64,000 nucleotides of DNA from Spirosoma radiotolerans (GCF_000974425.1 NZ_CP010429.1:5193501-5257500), one strand, 5' to 3'. Counted from the first letter of the stretch, positions 9,148 through 18,231 are shown. Notes: a model not told the origin generated them from the letters alone. Program-made: numbers and translations.

Positions 9148-11709
9148 TTAAAATCCAGGCTCCCAGACTAGATTTGTGTAATAAAGCCCGCCCACCGCCG
9201 GACCACCCGTGAAGGTATAATACGGCTGGTTCAGGATATTGGTACCGCCCGCTTTCACCAGAAGATTGAGTTTTGAGAGCCGGTAACTCACCTGGGCATC
9301 CAGCGTATTAATGGCCGATACGTTGCCGGTGGCTAATTCAGACTGCCACAAAAAGGCATCCTGGTGTTTGTAGTTTACCGAAAAGCCAAGCCCGCGCCAT
9401 AGATTGCCATTTGAGAGGCTCAGATTGGTAATCCAGCGGGGAGTGTTGAAAGCGCTCTCTAACCCATCGCCATTATCGGCCCGGTCGAGTTTGGCATAGG
9501 AGGCATTACCACCCACCGACCAGTTCTGGGTCAGGCTGTAGCGAAGTCCCAGGCTGGCTCCATAATTATATACCTGGGTTTGTGAGTTGGTCCACAGCCG
9601 GTATCGGTCCTGTGTAGTCGAAGCAGAAAAGTAATACGCCAGCGAATCCCGATTCGTACCTTTGGCCAGGTTGGCATTCACCTGGGCAATGAAATTTTTG
9701 TAAGCCGAATAATACACATCGGCATCCACATAAAGCCGTTTTTTGAACAACAACCCTTTATAACCCAGTTCGAAACTATTTACCTGTTCGGGTTTCAGAT
9801 AGGTGTAGAGGCTCTGTTTGAGAAGTCCTTTGTTTTTTTGAATGGCCTGATCGGTCGTGAGTTTATTCGTATTGACATCGGTTGTAATGGCCGCCTGAAA
9901 GGCATTGATGGAGGTTACTAAGTAGGCATTCTCATATATTCCCTGCGACATGATTGGCAGGCCGCCAACCCGTTTGACTCCCCCGGAGTTGATGTTGGTA
10001 AATCCTTCGAAGAGGGAGGGAAACCGGTATCCATTCTGGTAAGAAAGGCGAATGTTGTGCGCTTCCGTTGGCGAGTAAACAACCGATGCCCTGGGATTCA
10101 AACGGGCGTCGAAGTAGTAATTCTTATCGACCCGCAGCGATCCGGCCACCTTCAACTGATTGTCAAAAAACAATCGACTAAACTGGACAAAGCCGCCGGT
10201 TTTGCCATACACCAGGTTTTTACCGGCCTCGGTGGGGTTGATAAAGTAATTACCATCTGGGAACACGACATATCGCCGAAAATCAAACCCCGCCTGAATG
10301 TTGATACCCGTTTGTTGGCGAAACCGCTGCCAGAGTACCCGGGTCGGCTCGACCTGCCCTTCAACATGATACATCCAGGACTGTACCCGAAGCGCTGCGC
10401 CAATGTCCCAGTTATTGATGTCGCGGAGTTTGGCAACCAGATCATTAAAGGTAGGCGTACCCGGTACCGGGCGACCTTTGTCGGCGATGGCGCGAGCATC
10501 CCGCAAGGCGTCTGGTACCGCCAAACCCGCTTTGGTATCGGCATTGAACTGATTGGTAAAATCAGAAAACCACTGATTATCGGTCTTAAACGACTTGTCG
10601 ATGTTTTCGGCCATCGACCGGATATTATAGGAATCACCCGTGTTTTCGTGGGTTTGATACGCCCTTAGCTGCACCGAGGGTGTTGTTAAGGTCAGGCTGT
10701 GCTGCCCGAGCCGGTAATTCTCCAGCCGAAAGCGATTGGTGCGCTGATAGACATTATTTAATGTGGACCCCTGATAGGTGTAGGCCAACTCGACGGTTGG
10801 GGAGAATCGGTAATGCAACGATAAATCACCCCGCAGATTCCGGAGGCCATAATCGGTGGACTCCGCTTCGTAATACCCCGTTCGACCGATGCTATACCGT
10901 TTCCCGCCTAATGTGATCGTTCGCCGGTTGGCCGCTTCATTCCCATACCCATTGACGGGATCATACGCGGGATTATCGGCACCAAACAAGCCCAGGGAAG
11001 CGTTGCCGCTGGGGTTCAGATCATCCCGGTTGCCAGCTACCCAGTCGTAGCCCCGCTGATACACCAGATTCACCTTAAAGGCGAATCGATTACCAATCCG
11101 GCGGGCATACCGGAGGCTGGTTTCGGAATAAATCTTGGGCGATATGGCCGCATCATTCACATGGTTTACGCCGGTTTTCTGGCCGATGCTCAGGCCCTGC
11201 GAATCGAAGGGATTACGGGTTAAAATATTGACCAACCCGTTCAGCGCATTCATGCCGTACAGCGCGGAAGCAACGCCGGGCACCAGCTCAACTTGCTGAA
11301 TGTCCAGGTCCGATGGAGCAAGGGCACTGGCAATTGGAGCGCCAATGTGGGGAGCCTGGTTATCGCGGCCATCGACGAGTTGAACGAAGCGAACGTTGGT
11401 GGTAGCCGCAAAACCGCGCGTATTATAAACTTTGAAGCCTAAGCTCGAGGTAAGCAGTTGAACACCTTTGATATTCTCAATGGCATCGAAATACGAGGGT
11501 TGGGCTGAGAGCCGAATACGCCGGGCATCAATTACGTCAATGCTGACGGGCGATTTGAGAATATTTTCCGCGACGCGGGACGCCGAAACCACTATTTCAT
11601 TGAGTTGAACCTTACGCAGCGAATCGTTGGGCGTTATCGTGCTGTCGGGCCTAATAGCGGCCCACAGCGTTGAACTCATGAAGATAAAAGAGAAGAAAAT
11701 GTATTTCAT
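9148..11709 (-). CDS. TonB-dependent outer membrane receptor
   Basis: Outer-membrane active-transport receptor of 853 residues starting at the ATG at 11709, which opens a signal peptide (MKYIFFSFIFMSSTLWA). A TonB-box-like region LNEIVVSASR (near residue 40) leads into a plug domain with IENIKGVQLL, YNTRGF, LVDGRDN and VELVPGVASALYGMNALNGLVNI, all standard plug motifs. The rest is a 22-strand-type barrel with many aromatic/Asn turns. It lacks the N-terminal carboxypeptidase-like domain of SusC proteins and has no SusD partner, so a metal-chelate, cofactor or small-molecule substrate is more likely than a glycan. A -7 box lies 20-27 bp upstream. Confidence 0.9.
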   Translation of the reverse strand: MKYIFFSFIFMSSTLWAAIRPDSTITPNDSLRKVQLNEIVVSASRVAENILKSPVSIDVIDARRIRLSAQPSYFDAIENIKGVQLLTSSLGFKVYNTRGFAATTNVRFVQLVDGRDNQAPHIGAPIASALAPSDLDIQQVELVPGVASALYGMNALNGLVNILTRNPFDSQGLSIGQKTGVNHVNDAAISPKIYSETSLRYARRIGNRFAFKVNLVYQRGYDWVAGNRDDLNPSGNASLGLFGADNPAYDPVNGYGNEAANRRTITLGGKRYSIGRTGYYEAESTDYGLRNLRGDLSLHYRFSPTVELAYTYQGSTLNNVYQRTNRFRLENYRLGQHSLTLTTPSVQLRAYQTHENTGDSYNIRSMAENIDKSFKTDNQWFSDFTNQFNADTKAGLAVPDALRDARAIADKGRPVPGTPTFNDLVAKLRDINNWDIGAALRVQSWMYHVEGQVEPTRVLWQRFRQQTGINIQAGFDFRRYVVFPDGNYFINPTEAGKNLVYGKTGGFVQFSRLFFDNQLKVAGSLRVDKNYYFDARLNPRASVVYSPTEAHNIRLSYQNGYRFPSLFEGFTNINSGGVKRVGGLPIMSQGIYENAYLVTSINAFQAAITTDVNTNKLTTDQAIQKNKGLLKQSLYTYLKPEQVNSFELGYKGLLFKKRLYVDADVYYSAYKNFIAQVNANLAKGTNRDSLAYYFSASTTQDRYRLWTNSQTQVYNYGASLGLRYSLTQNWSVGGNASYAKLDRADNGDGLESAFNTPRWITNLSLSNGNLWRGLGFSVNYKHQDAFLWQSELATGNVSAINTLDAQVSYRLSKLNLLVKAGGTNILNQPYYTFTGGPAVGGLYYTNLVWEPGF

Positions 11710-11728
11710 GAAGGGCGTTATTTTCAAA

Positions 11729-11736
11729 CAAATATA
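11729..11736 (-). promoter_or_regulatory. -7 box of the TonB receptor gene
   Basis: Read on the minus strand this is TATATTTG, a full match to the Bacteroidota -7 consensus TAnnTTTG. It ends 19 bp before the ATG at 11709, giving a leader of roughly a dozen bases. No convincing -33 element is visible. Confidence 0.5.
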
Positions 11737-11875
11737 ACCCTTTAGTCTTCTCATTGGAGCATAGAGTTGTATTAAGCCGCTCACCAAGCGGGAAAAGGGT
11801 TCCTAGCTAGCGGAATGAGGTTTTGAGCCAGAGTTGGCCCTGATAACGGCACTGAAGCCGAGCTACATTGTGCTT

Positions 11876-11954
11876 ATAATAAAAAACGGCGCTGTCGATC
11901 AATCAAACGCTCTATTTATAGAAAGATAACGTTTGATTGATCGACAGCGCCGTT
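11876..11954 (-). terminator. intrinsic terminator with a perfect 25-bp stem
   Basis: Arms 11885-11909 and 11930-11954 are exact reverse complements over 25 bp with a 20-bp loop. Read leftward, the hairpin is followed directly by a T run (TTTTTTATTAT). It ends transcription coming from the PRISE reductase gene before the TonB receptor promoter. Confidence 0.8.
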
Positions 11955-12203
11955 GCCGACCAGACCTATCCATATACTCAACACGAGTTCTCCTCATCCA
12001 TACTTTGTTGGTATGAGCATTAACCAACCAGGCTCAGGCTGCCCTTCATTCATCCCCGCCTTGTCTACGGTGAGCGTATCGCCCAAGTGAACCAGTACAT
12101 ATTATCAGAGGTCGCAGAGGTTGGCATTACCGCAACGTCTGTCGTTCCTGATCCAGCTCGCAATTTATTTAGTTCTTGCGGGCGTCTGTCGTCAAAACTA
12201 TAG

Positions 12204-13271
12204 TCAGGGAATGAGCCTTTCCGCTCTGAGGGTGTCAAACAGATTAAAGAAAGAATCACGGGTATCCTGATAAACGGTAAAGCCCAGTTTACGGCTTTTC
12301 GACATATCCGTCATCACTTCGAGGGGGCGGCCTAAATCCAGATCCGTGTGCCAGGCAGATGCCAGACGGTCCAGATCTGGCTCTTTTAAGCTATACCTGG
12401 AAGCGATAGATCTCCATAGCGGACCGTCAGCAGCCATCGCTGTTTCCAGCGGGTGAATGATACCGTCGAATCCTTTGGCTTCGACACCAAACCAGTCAGC
12501 CAACTGTAGCCAGAGCCAGTTCCAGCGGAATACATCGCCGTTGGTAACGTTAAACGCCTGATTATGGGCCGCTTCGGTAGTAGCCGCCCAAATCATCTGC
12601 TGAGCCAGAACACGGGCATCCGTCACATCAGACAGTCCATTCCATTGCGCGCCGGAACCCGGAAACTGAAAAGGTCTACTGGTTTCTTTACAAATGGAGG
12701 CATAGACGGCCAGCGTTGTCCCCATGTTCATCATATTGCCAACCGCTTTACCAATTACCGTATGCGGCCGGTGAATACTCCAGGTAAAACCATCCCGCTC
12801 AGCAGCCGCATATACTTCATCTTCCTGGGCATAGTAGAAGTTCTCGATTTCCAGTCTGGGGTGCTCTTCCCGTACCGGCGTTATGGGTAGTGTCCCTTCT
12901 TTAGCATAGGCTTCAAACGGACCCAGATAATGCTTAAGTCCGGTTACCAGGGCCACATGCTGCACTGTTTTCGTTGGCGCCACTGTATCCAACAAGTTAC
13001 GCACCATTAGGCTGTTGACCCGGATGTTTTCGGCTTCTGTTTCATTACGCATCCAACTGGTAATAAACACATGAGTCGGACTAACCTCGGACAGAGCGGT
13101 GGCCAGGCTGTCCGTATTCAGAAGATCCGCTGAAATAGGGGTCAATCCAGTTAAATCTGTTTTTGGATTGCGGGCCAGCCCATACACGATCCATTCCTCA
13201 GCGAGCAACTGTTCGGCCAGATTACTGCCAGTGATACCACTGACACCAACAACCAATGCTTTTTTCTGCAT
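12204..13271 (-). CDS. PRISE-family NAD(P)H-dependent reductase (progesterone 5-beta-reductase/iridoid synthase-like)
   Basis: Extended short-chain dehydrogenase of 355 residues. The N-terminal nucleotide-binding loop GVSGITG (9-15) and the rest match the PRISE enzymes, which reduce activated C=C bonds of enones. GLKHYLGPF carries the conserved Lys (Lys113), and NFYYAQEDEVY carries the catalytic Tyr (146/147). SIHRPHTVIG, YASICKE, PFQFPGSG and AFNVTNGDVFRWNWLW are further family signatures. The plant-type active site HYLGPF/FYYxxED replaces the usual SDR YxxxK. The physiological substrate in bacteria is unknown; small enals and enones are plausible. It is transcribed leftward, divergent from a Tat-exported SDR. 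Confidence 0.85.
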   Translation of the reverse strand: MQKKALVVGVSGITGSNLAEQLLAEEWIVYGLARNPKTDLTGLTPISADLLNTDSLATALSEVSPTHVFITSWMRNETEAENIRVNSLMVRNLLDTVAPTKTVQHVALVTGLKHYLGPFEAYAKEGTLPITPVREEHPRLEIENFYYAQEDEVYAAAERDGFTWSIHRPHTVIGKAVGNMMNMGTTLAVYASICKETSRPFQFPGSGAQWNGLSDVTDARVLAQQMIWAATTEAAHNQAFNVTNGDVFRWNWLWLQLADWFGVEAKGFDGIIHPLETAMAADGPLWRSIASRYSLKEPDLDRLASAWHTDLDLGRPLEVMTDMSKSRKLGFTVYQDTRDSFFNLFDTLRAERLIP

Positions 13272-13298
13272 AGCTAAACTTTACTTTTCGGATTCTTC

Positions 13299-13316
13299 AA
13301 AAGGATGATTCCTTTT
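13299..13316. promoter_or_regulatory. small inverted repeat in the divergent promoter region
   Basis: AAAAGGA-tgat-TCCTTTT is a perfect 7-bp inverted repeat just upstream of the PRISE gene, between it and the divergent SDR gene. It could be an operator or a short leader hairpin. No regulator is encoded next to it. Confidence 0.25.
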
Positions 13317-13484
13317 CAACCTAAAGTGGTAAAGTCCGCATTCTGTTCAGCATTCTTCGTTTGTGCACGCCAGAATTAAATGTAAATAAAATCTAACCTT
13401 CGTCTAACACGACTTGTTTAGCCATTATTCTATAGGAAATATAGTTTAGTGCAACAACTATTTACTCAACGACAAAATACAACC

Positions 13485-14498
13485 ATGATGAATGATCATC
13501 CCATAAGCAGACGCCAGGTGATTGGCGGAATTAGCAGCGGTTTGGCCGCTACCGTCGTAGCCGCTCCGGTATTTGCCACTTCTTCGCCGGGAGAAGCCCC
13601 CAATACGGTTGCTCCGGCCGCCCTGGTCGATCCAACGACTAAATATCCAAAGCCTCCGTTTAAAGCCCAGCCACAACCATGGCCGGGGCTAGCCAGCAAA
13701 ATGGACCCTCGCCCCGATCATGGGGAAACCAGTTACAAAGGATCAGGGCGTTTGCAGGGCCGCAAAGCGCTGATTACCGGTGGAGATTCAGGCATGGGCC
13801 GTGCTGCGGCTATTGCCTATGCCCGTGAAGGTGCAGATGTAGCTATCAATTACCTACCCGCCGAAGAACCTGATGCCAAGGAGGTAATCGATTTGATCAA
13901 GAAGGAAGGCCGAAAAGCAATCGCTATACCAGGTGATATTCGGGATGAAGCCTTTTGCAAACGATTGGTCGACGAGGCCGTGAAAGGGCTGGGCGGTCTG
14001 GATATTCTGGTTAGTAATGCGGCCCGGCAACAGAGCCGCGAATCCATCCTGGATGTCTCGTCGGAGGATTTCGATGCAACGATGAAGACCAATATTTATG
14101 CTCCCTTCTGGATCATCAAAGCCGCATTGCCTCACTTACCGGCTGGCTCAGCCATTATTGGCACAACCTCCGAGCAGGCTTATGATCCCTCGCCAAATTT
14201 GTACGACTATGCCCAAACGAAAGCGGCCACGATGAACTATGTCAAATCGCTGGCCAAACAGCTTGGCCCAAAAGGGATTCGGGTCAATGGCGTTGCGCCG
14301 GGGCCCATCTGGACACCCTTACAACCGAGTGGTGGAGCTACGCAGGAAAAACTAAAAACCTTTGGTGGGAATACGCCACTGGGCCGTCCCGGACAACCAG
14401 CTGAACTGGCTTCCATCTACGTTCAACTGGCAGCTAACGACGGCAGTTATGCTACAGGTCAGGTGTATGGAGCAGCAGGCGGTGGTGGTCAGCCATAG
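13485..14498 (+). CDS. Tat-exported short-chain dehydrogenase (YhxC/YghA-like SDR)
   Basis: Classical SDR oxidoreductase of 337 residues with an N-terminal export signal. SRRQVIGG near residue 8 and the following Ala-rich hydrophobic segment fit a Tat signal. The ATG at 13485 is chosen over a GTG at 13449. The enzyme part starts with the family leader (KYPKPPFKAQPQPWPG...MDPRPDHG). It then shows the TGGDSGMG cofactor loop, SNAA, the TTSE serine and the catalytic YAQTK. This is the YhxC/YghA/GsiB-type group, often stress-induced and NAD(P)-dependent. Export of a cofactor-dependent SDR as a folded protein is plausible by Tat. A terminator follows at 14521. Confidence 0.88.
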   Translation: MMNDHPISRRQVIGGISSGLAATVVAAPVFATSSPGEAPNTVAPAALVDPTTKYPKPPFKAQPQPWPGLASKMDPRPDHGETSYKGSGRLQGRKALITGGDSGMGRAAAIAYAREGADVAINYLPAEEPDAKEVIDLIKKEGRKAIAIPGDIRDEAFCKRLVDEAVKGLGGLDILVSNAARQQSRESILDVSSEDFDATMKTNIYAPFWIIKAALPHLPAGSAIIGTTSEQAYDPSPNLYDYAQTKAATMNYVKSLAKQLGPKGIRVNGVAPGPIWTPLQPSGGATQEKLKTFGGNTPLGRPGQPAELASIYVQLAANDGSYATGQVYGAAGGGGQP

Positions 14499-14520
14499 TG
14501 ATCAGGAATTTATGTAAAGA

Positions 14521-14560
14521 AAAGCCGCGTTGGGTCACTCCTGACGCGGCTTTTTATTTA
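14521..14560. terminator. intrinsic terminator between convergent genes
   Basis: An 11-bp perfect stem (14521-14531 with 14545-14555) is followed on the plus strand by T-rich sequence (tattt). It lies 22 bp after the SDR stop and before the end of the facing lipoprotein gene, so it may serve both. Confidence 0.75.
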
Positions 14561-14592
14561 TGGACTACTGGAATAAATCAGCCGCTTCCTGA

Positions 14593-15294
14593 TTAAGGTA
14601 AGGGCTTCTTGGAGATGTAAACAACGCCCCGTCCGTTCTGGCTATTGCAGAAGGCGAAGTTTTGGCCCCGCCCACAAACCGCATCAGTACCGGAAATATA
14701 GAGTCGCCCCTGCTTGTCGAGATACAAACTATGCAGTTGATGGAGTTGGGGCAGATCGATTCGTCGACCATCAGATGTAGCCACACCAGGCGTCTCAAAC
14801 GCACCCGTTGTGGCCGTTGGACCACCTAAAAAGACTTGATTGATCTGGTACGAGATACCCGTAGAAGCCGTGACCGGGTTAATAGCGAAGGTACTCGTTG
14901 CGCTCGATGGCTCAAAAATAGGATTTCGTCTTGTGTATTGCTGCCAAGTCTTGCCATCGTCAATACTGAAGTTATCAGCATTAATCAAATAGCGACTATT
15001 GAGTAAGCCATTCAGGGTAAACAGTGTGTCCTGATGTTCCACAACACCAAACATACCGAGCGATTGCCGATAAACCTGTTGCCAGTTTTTTCCCTGGTCA
15101 GTGGACCGGAACAGACGGTCTACCGTGGTAATCAACAGTGTCTTGTTGTAGTCACCCCATACGCCCTGAATCTCGCGGTCGATGGGTGATTTAACGGTGT
15201 ACCAATCGTTGTATTCAGGCGACACCGTATCCGATTCGGGCTTTTCGCAAGAGAGGATGCCCAAAAGGAGGCCACAGAAAAGTAGTGTTTTCAT
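14593..15294 (-). CDS. lipoprotein with BNR/Asp-box (sialidase-like propeller) repeats
   Basis: Outer-surface or periplasmic lipoprotein of 233 residues. The ATG at 15294 gives a lipid-attachment signal MKTLLFCGLLLGILSC with Cys16. Two Asp-box-like turns, FRSTDQGKNW and SIDDGKTW, indicate a WD/BNR-type propeller like photosystem-assembly Ycf48-like and sialidase-like proteins, but the chain is short for a full propeller. C-terminal YISGTDAVCGRG...GVVYISKK also looks like a blade strand. Enzymatic activity is not predicted. It faces the Tat-SDR gene and is followed at its own 5' side by the esterase gene on the same strand. Confidence 0.7.
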   Translation of the reverse strand: MKTLLFCGLLLGILSCEKPESDTVSPEYNDWYTVKSPIDREIQGVWGDYNKTLLITTVDRLFRSTDQGKNWQQVYRQSLGMFGVVEHQDTLFTLNGLLNSRYLINADNFSIDDGKTWQQYTRRNPIFEPSSATSTFAINPVTASTGISYQINQVFLGGPTATTGAFETPGVATSDGRRIDLPQLHQLHSLYLDKQGRLYISGTDAVCGRGQNFAFCNSQNGRGVVYISKKPLP

Positions 15295-15412
15295 ACGCAT
15301 TAAGGACACAATAGACCAATAAAGGCAGTTGAGTTGTTACTACTTTTAAAAGTCAGTATATGTTAATTATACCCTTAACCCAGGTTGAACACGAACTCAT
15401 TGATCACTTTTT

Positions 15413-16303
15413 TTACCGGTGAATCTGATGCATAAAGAACGTCAATGCCTCTACGTGCACATCCACATCATTGGGATAGTCGTGTTTACCTCCAATAACT
15501 TTCAGCAAAATAATGTCTGGTTTTCCGGCGGCCCGGTATGTGTACCGTTCAATGGTTTTGCCGTCCTGCGGGTCAACATCGGGTAGCTTCTCCATGGTGG
15601 GCTTACCCTGATAATGCGCCAGCCCAGCCCAATAGGCCAGCGTGCGGTCAGTCGACAGTACCACGCCCATGTCCATGTTCTTGCCTAAAACGACCCGGCC
15701 TCCCTGGTAGGGGTTGATCGGGTCCTGCGTGCCATTGATGATCATGATGGGCACCGGTTTACCCGTCGGTACACAATCCATGTTCGTGCTGTCGGGCAGA
15801 TTGGCAATGATAGCCGTAACGGCCCGAAAAGCAAGAGGCATCGTCAGGGCCAGTTTGTAGGCCATGTGCCCACCGCCCGACGTTCCTACCACAAACACAT
15901 GATCTGTATTGACGGCGTAGCGCTGGTGGAAATATTGAATCATGCCCTGAAAGAAAGCCTGCTCGTTCACATCCTCCTGGTTAGCTTGAGCCGGTGACGA
16001 CTTTCGGCATTCATTCCAGTAGTGCTTATAGCCATCGGGATAAACAACCAGCGTATTAACTTGCTTCGCCTGTTGTTCCATCTTACCCGTTGCCTTCATC
16101 ATGCCCTGACCATCCCCGCCTGACCCATGCAACACAAAAACAAGGCTGGGTTTATTGAGCGAGGCCGACGGCTGGTTAAAGTGAAACACCCGATAATGCC
16201 CCTCTATGAGCAGCGAATCGTGTGTAAGCTGGGCGGCTACCGGATAAGAAATCAGACCTGTCAACAGCATACATATGACGAAGAGCCTGGAGAGAATAGA
16301 CAT
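15413..16303 (-). CDS. secreted esterase, PHB-depolymerase/feruloyl-esterase (LpqC) family
   Basis: Secreted alpha/beta-hydrolase of 296 residues. The ATG at 16303 starts a signal peptide ending in PVAA|Q. VFVLHGSGGDG forms the oxyanion-hole region, GTSGGGHMAY carries the nucleophile Ser in GxSxG, NGTQDPINPYQGG supplies the Asp region, and GGKHDYP the His. This order is typical of the COG3509 (LpqC) esterases, which include feruloyl esterases and extracellular PHB depolymerases. NECRKSSP and MDCVP contain cysteines that could make a disulfide. The natural substrate cannot be told from sequence. Confidence 0.85.
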   Translation of the reverse strand: MSILSRLFVICMLLTGLISYPVAAQLTHDSLLIEGHYRVFHFNQPSASLNKPSLVFVLHGSGGDGQGMMKATGKMEQQAKQVNTLVVYPDGYKHYWNECRKSSPAQANQEDVNEQAFFQGMIQYFHQRYAVNTDHVFVVGTSGGGHMAYKLALTMPLAFRAVTAIIANLPDSTNMDCVPTGKPVPIMIINGTQDPINPYQGGRVVLGKNMDMGVVLSTDRTLAYWAGLAHYQGKPTMEKLPDVDPQDGKTIERYTYRAAGKPDIILLKVIGGKHDYPNDVDVHVEALTFFMHQIHR

Positions 16304-16522
16304 AGACGTGAGTTTATTCGAACGAGTCATGTTGCAGATATTGGTGGTATCGCCTGAGTGGTTAACGTTATTTGTTTATGAGACAGGCTAACTCAATCAA
16401 GCACTACACTCTATAAAGCTACTCAGTCGGCGCAGATTCAACAACCCTCTTGCAAAGCCGGTTGCCAACCACAAAAATGCATTTCTGATCGACACCGACC
16501 AGGTCGAACCATACAGATCCTG

Positions 16523-17059
16523 CTACAACTGGGCCCCAAATAGTTGGCAGTAGTAGTACCGATTCTGTTTACTGGGGCCGGCAATACCAATGCCGATATC
16601 GGTTATGCCACTGGTCAGTATGTTTTTTCGGTGCCCTTTCGACTCCATCCATTGATCGATGACCACAAACCGGCCATCCAGGCGGGTATTGAGGGCAATA
16701 TTTTCACTCAGTTGCCGAAATGAATAACCAACACGTTTAGCTTTATCAACTAAGGTCAGCCCGTTCAACGTGTGGCTCATTTGGTCTTTGGCTGCCATTA
16801 GTTCGGCGTATTGTTGAGCCGCCTGCATCAACTTAGCGTCCTGGGTCAACGCGGGTAAGCCTTTACGGACTCGCTGCTGGTTAGTGGCAACCAGAATGGC
16901 TTCCTTCTCGCCAGGTAAGTCAGCGGTTAGCACGACATCCACGGCATGATGTAAGGGCTTGAGAGGAGCGTTTTCTTCAAGAAGTGATGTCTTTAAGCCT
17001 AAACCTGTCATCAGCCAACCAGACAGGATAATGAAGGCAACATTTTCTACTAAATTCAT
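16523..17059 (-). CDS. CAP (SCP/PR-1) domain protein
   Basis: Secreted or membrane-anchored CAP-domain protein of 178 residues with a hydrophobic N-terminus. The domain runs from about 53 to the end: NQQRVRKGLPALTQD, LMQAAQQYAELMAAKDQMSH with the conserved His, LSENIA with the conserved Glu, QWMESKGHRKNILTSG with the second His, and DIGIGIA. These are all core CAP motifs. Bacterial CAP proteins of this kind have poorly defined roles. The ATG at 17059 is preferred over a GTG two codons upstream. It stands alone between the esterase and methionine aminopeptidase genes. Confidence 0.88.
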   Translation of the reverse strand: MNLVENVAFIILSGWLMTGLGLKTSLLEENAPLKPLHHAVDVVLTADLPGEKEAILVATNQQRVRKGLPALTQDAKLMQAAQQYAELMAAKDQMSHTLNGLTLVDKAKRVGYSFRQLSENIALNTRLDGRFVVIDQWMESKGHRKNILTSGITDIGIGIAGPSKQNRYYYCQLFGAQL

Positions 17060-17287
17060 AGGCACTTATAAACTATAACTCAGCATCAGCTTTCGTTCTA
17101 AAACAACGAGCTTACTCGGTAAAACAGGATGTAATGTCCTGAATATATCTTAGGTGTCGGGCGGGCGTCCTTCCAGGCTATAGAATGAATGTGGCAAGAA
17201 AAGCAGATAAGCTTAGGATGAAGGCATTCAGACAACCGTTACCGTCTCCACTGAATTTAGGTTAAGTGGTGATGAGCGAATCAGGCT

Positions 17288-18049
17288 TTAGTTCCATAAT
17301 TGATTCGCAGCTGTCAGGATGATTGGTTGTTTGTCCGTAACGACTATCGTTTGTTCATGCTGTACAGCAAAACTGCCTTTGGCGATTAGTGTCCAACCAT
17401 CCCCCTTTTCCTGAGCATACGTGGCGTTGGTAGATAAAAACGTCTCGATGGCCACAACCGAATTTGTTCGGAAACGCGTTTTATTGGACCGATCATAGTA
17501 ACATAAAATCTCAAGCGGTTCTTCATGTAAGCTTCGACCTATTCCGTGCCCAGCCAGATTCTTGATGACCCGGTAGCCACTTCGCCTGGCTTCAGTGTCA
17601 ATTAAACGCCCAATCTCAGCTATTTGTACTCCTCCTCGGATGTGACTAATGGCTTTGGCCAGGATTCGCTTCGAAGTTTCTACTAAGTCACCACGCTGAT
17701 GAATGTCTTTCCCCAGGACGAACGATCCCCCATTGTCTGACCAATACCCATTCAGTTCGGCTGATACATCAATATTAACTAAATCCCCTTCCTGGAGAAG
17801 CCGTTTGGCCGAAGGAATGCCATGACATACCTCCTCATTTACACTGATACAAGTCCAACCCGGAAAGCCATAAGTGAGCTTGGGTGCCGAACGGGCACCA
17901 TGCAGTTCCAGCAGTTGTCGCCCATATTGATCCAACTCAAACGTCGACATTCCTGGCTGGGCATACTGTTGCATGCACCTAAGGGTGGTGCCAACGACTT
18001 GGCTGATCTGCTGCATACCGGCCAACTCCTCTTCAGTTTTCAATGACAT
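17288..18049 (-). CDS. map: methionine aminopeptidase, type I
   Basis: Removes the initiator Met from new proteins. All metal ligands are present at the expected spacing: Asp94 (NIDVS), Asp105 (GYWSDNGGSF), His168 (AGHGIG), Glu202 (AIETF) and Glu232 (QHEQTIVVT). The substrate-contacting His76 (EEVCHGIPS) is also present. At 253 residues it is a minimal type I enzyme without an N-terminal zinc extension. The usual GDxxRTF around the second Asp is SDNGGSF here, a divergence that suggests this may be a paralog beside a housekeeping copy near ribosomal genes. It is not in a ribosomal-protein operon. Confidence 0.9.
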   Translation of the reverse strand: MSLKTEEELAGMQQISQVVGTTLRCMQQYAQPGMSTFELDQYGRQLLELHGARSAPKLTYGFPGWTCISVNEEVCHGIPSAKRLLQEGDLVNIDVSAELNGYWSDNGGSFVLGKDIHQRGDLVETSKRILAKAISHIRGGVQIAEIGRLIDTEARRSGYRVIKNLAGHGIGRSLHEEPLEILCYYDRSNKTRFRTNSVVAIETFLSTNATYAQEKGDGWTLIAKGSFAVQHEQTIVVTDKQPIILTAANQLWN

Positions 18050-18072
18050 AGCTTTTTAGTTTTATGATTAGG

Positions 18073-18080
18073 CAAAACTA
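18073..18080 (-). promoter_or_regulatory. -7 box of the methionine aminopeptidase gene
   Basis: On the minus strand this reads TAGTTTTG, matching TAnnTTTG. It ends 23 bp before the ATG at 18049, which places the transcript start about 15 bp upstream of the gene. Confidence 0.45.
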
Positions 18081-18231
18081 ACATAAAATAGGGTGCTCTG
18101 CTTTGCGTGCACTAGCTAAGCTGGCTTCCTGCGTTCACGAAATCCCTGAAATGGCCTAGTAAATCAGCACCCTTGAGTCGTACTCAAAGTGCGTTAAAAT
18201 TGGTTCACCTATAACCAGTTTGTGTGCCACC

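Larger units (their letters stand above)
11710..12203. other. 494-bp intergenic stretch with promoter and terminator, possible gene remnant
   Basis: From right to left this contains about 230 bp with only broken frames, the hairpin terminator at 11876-11954, and then the promoter of the TonB gene. On the plus strand an ATG-less frame of about 55 codons ends in a TAG near 12201. It has a protein-like stretch (RIAQVNQYILSEVAEVGI) and may be the remnant of a decayed gene. This is weak evidence. Confidence 0.35.

Noticed and set aside
10057..10668. Plus-strand open frame of 203 codons inside the TonB receptor gene
   Set aside because: Antisense to barrel-coding sequence with no recognisable domain or promoter.
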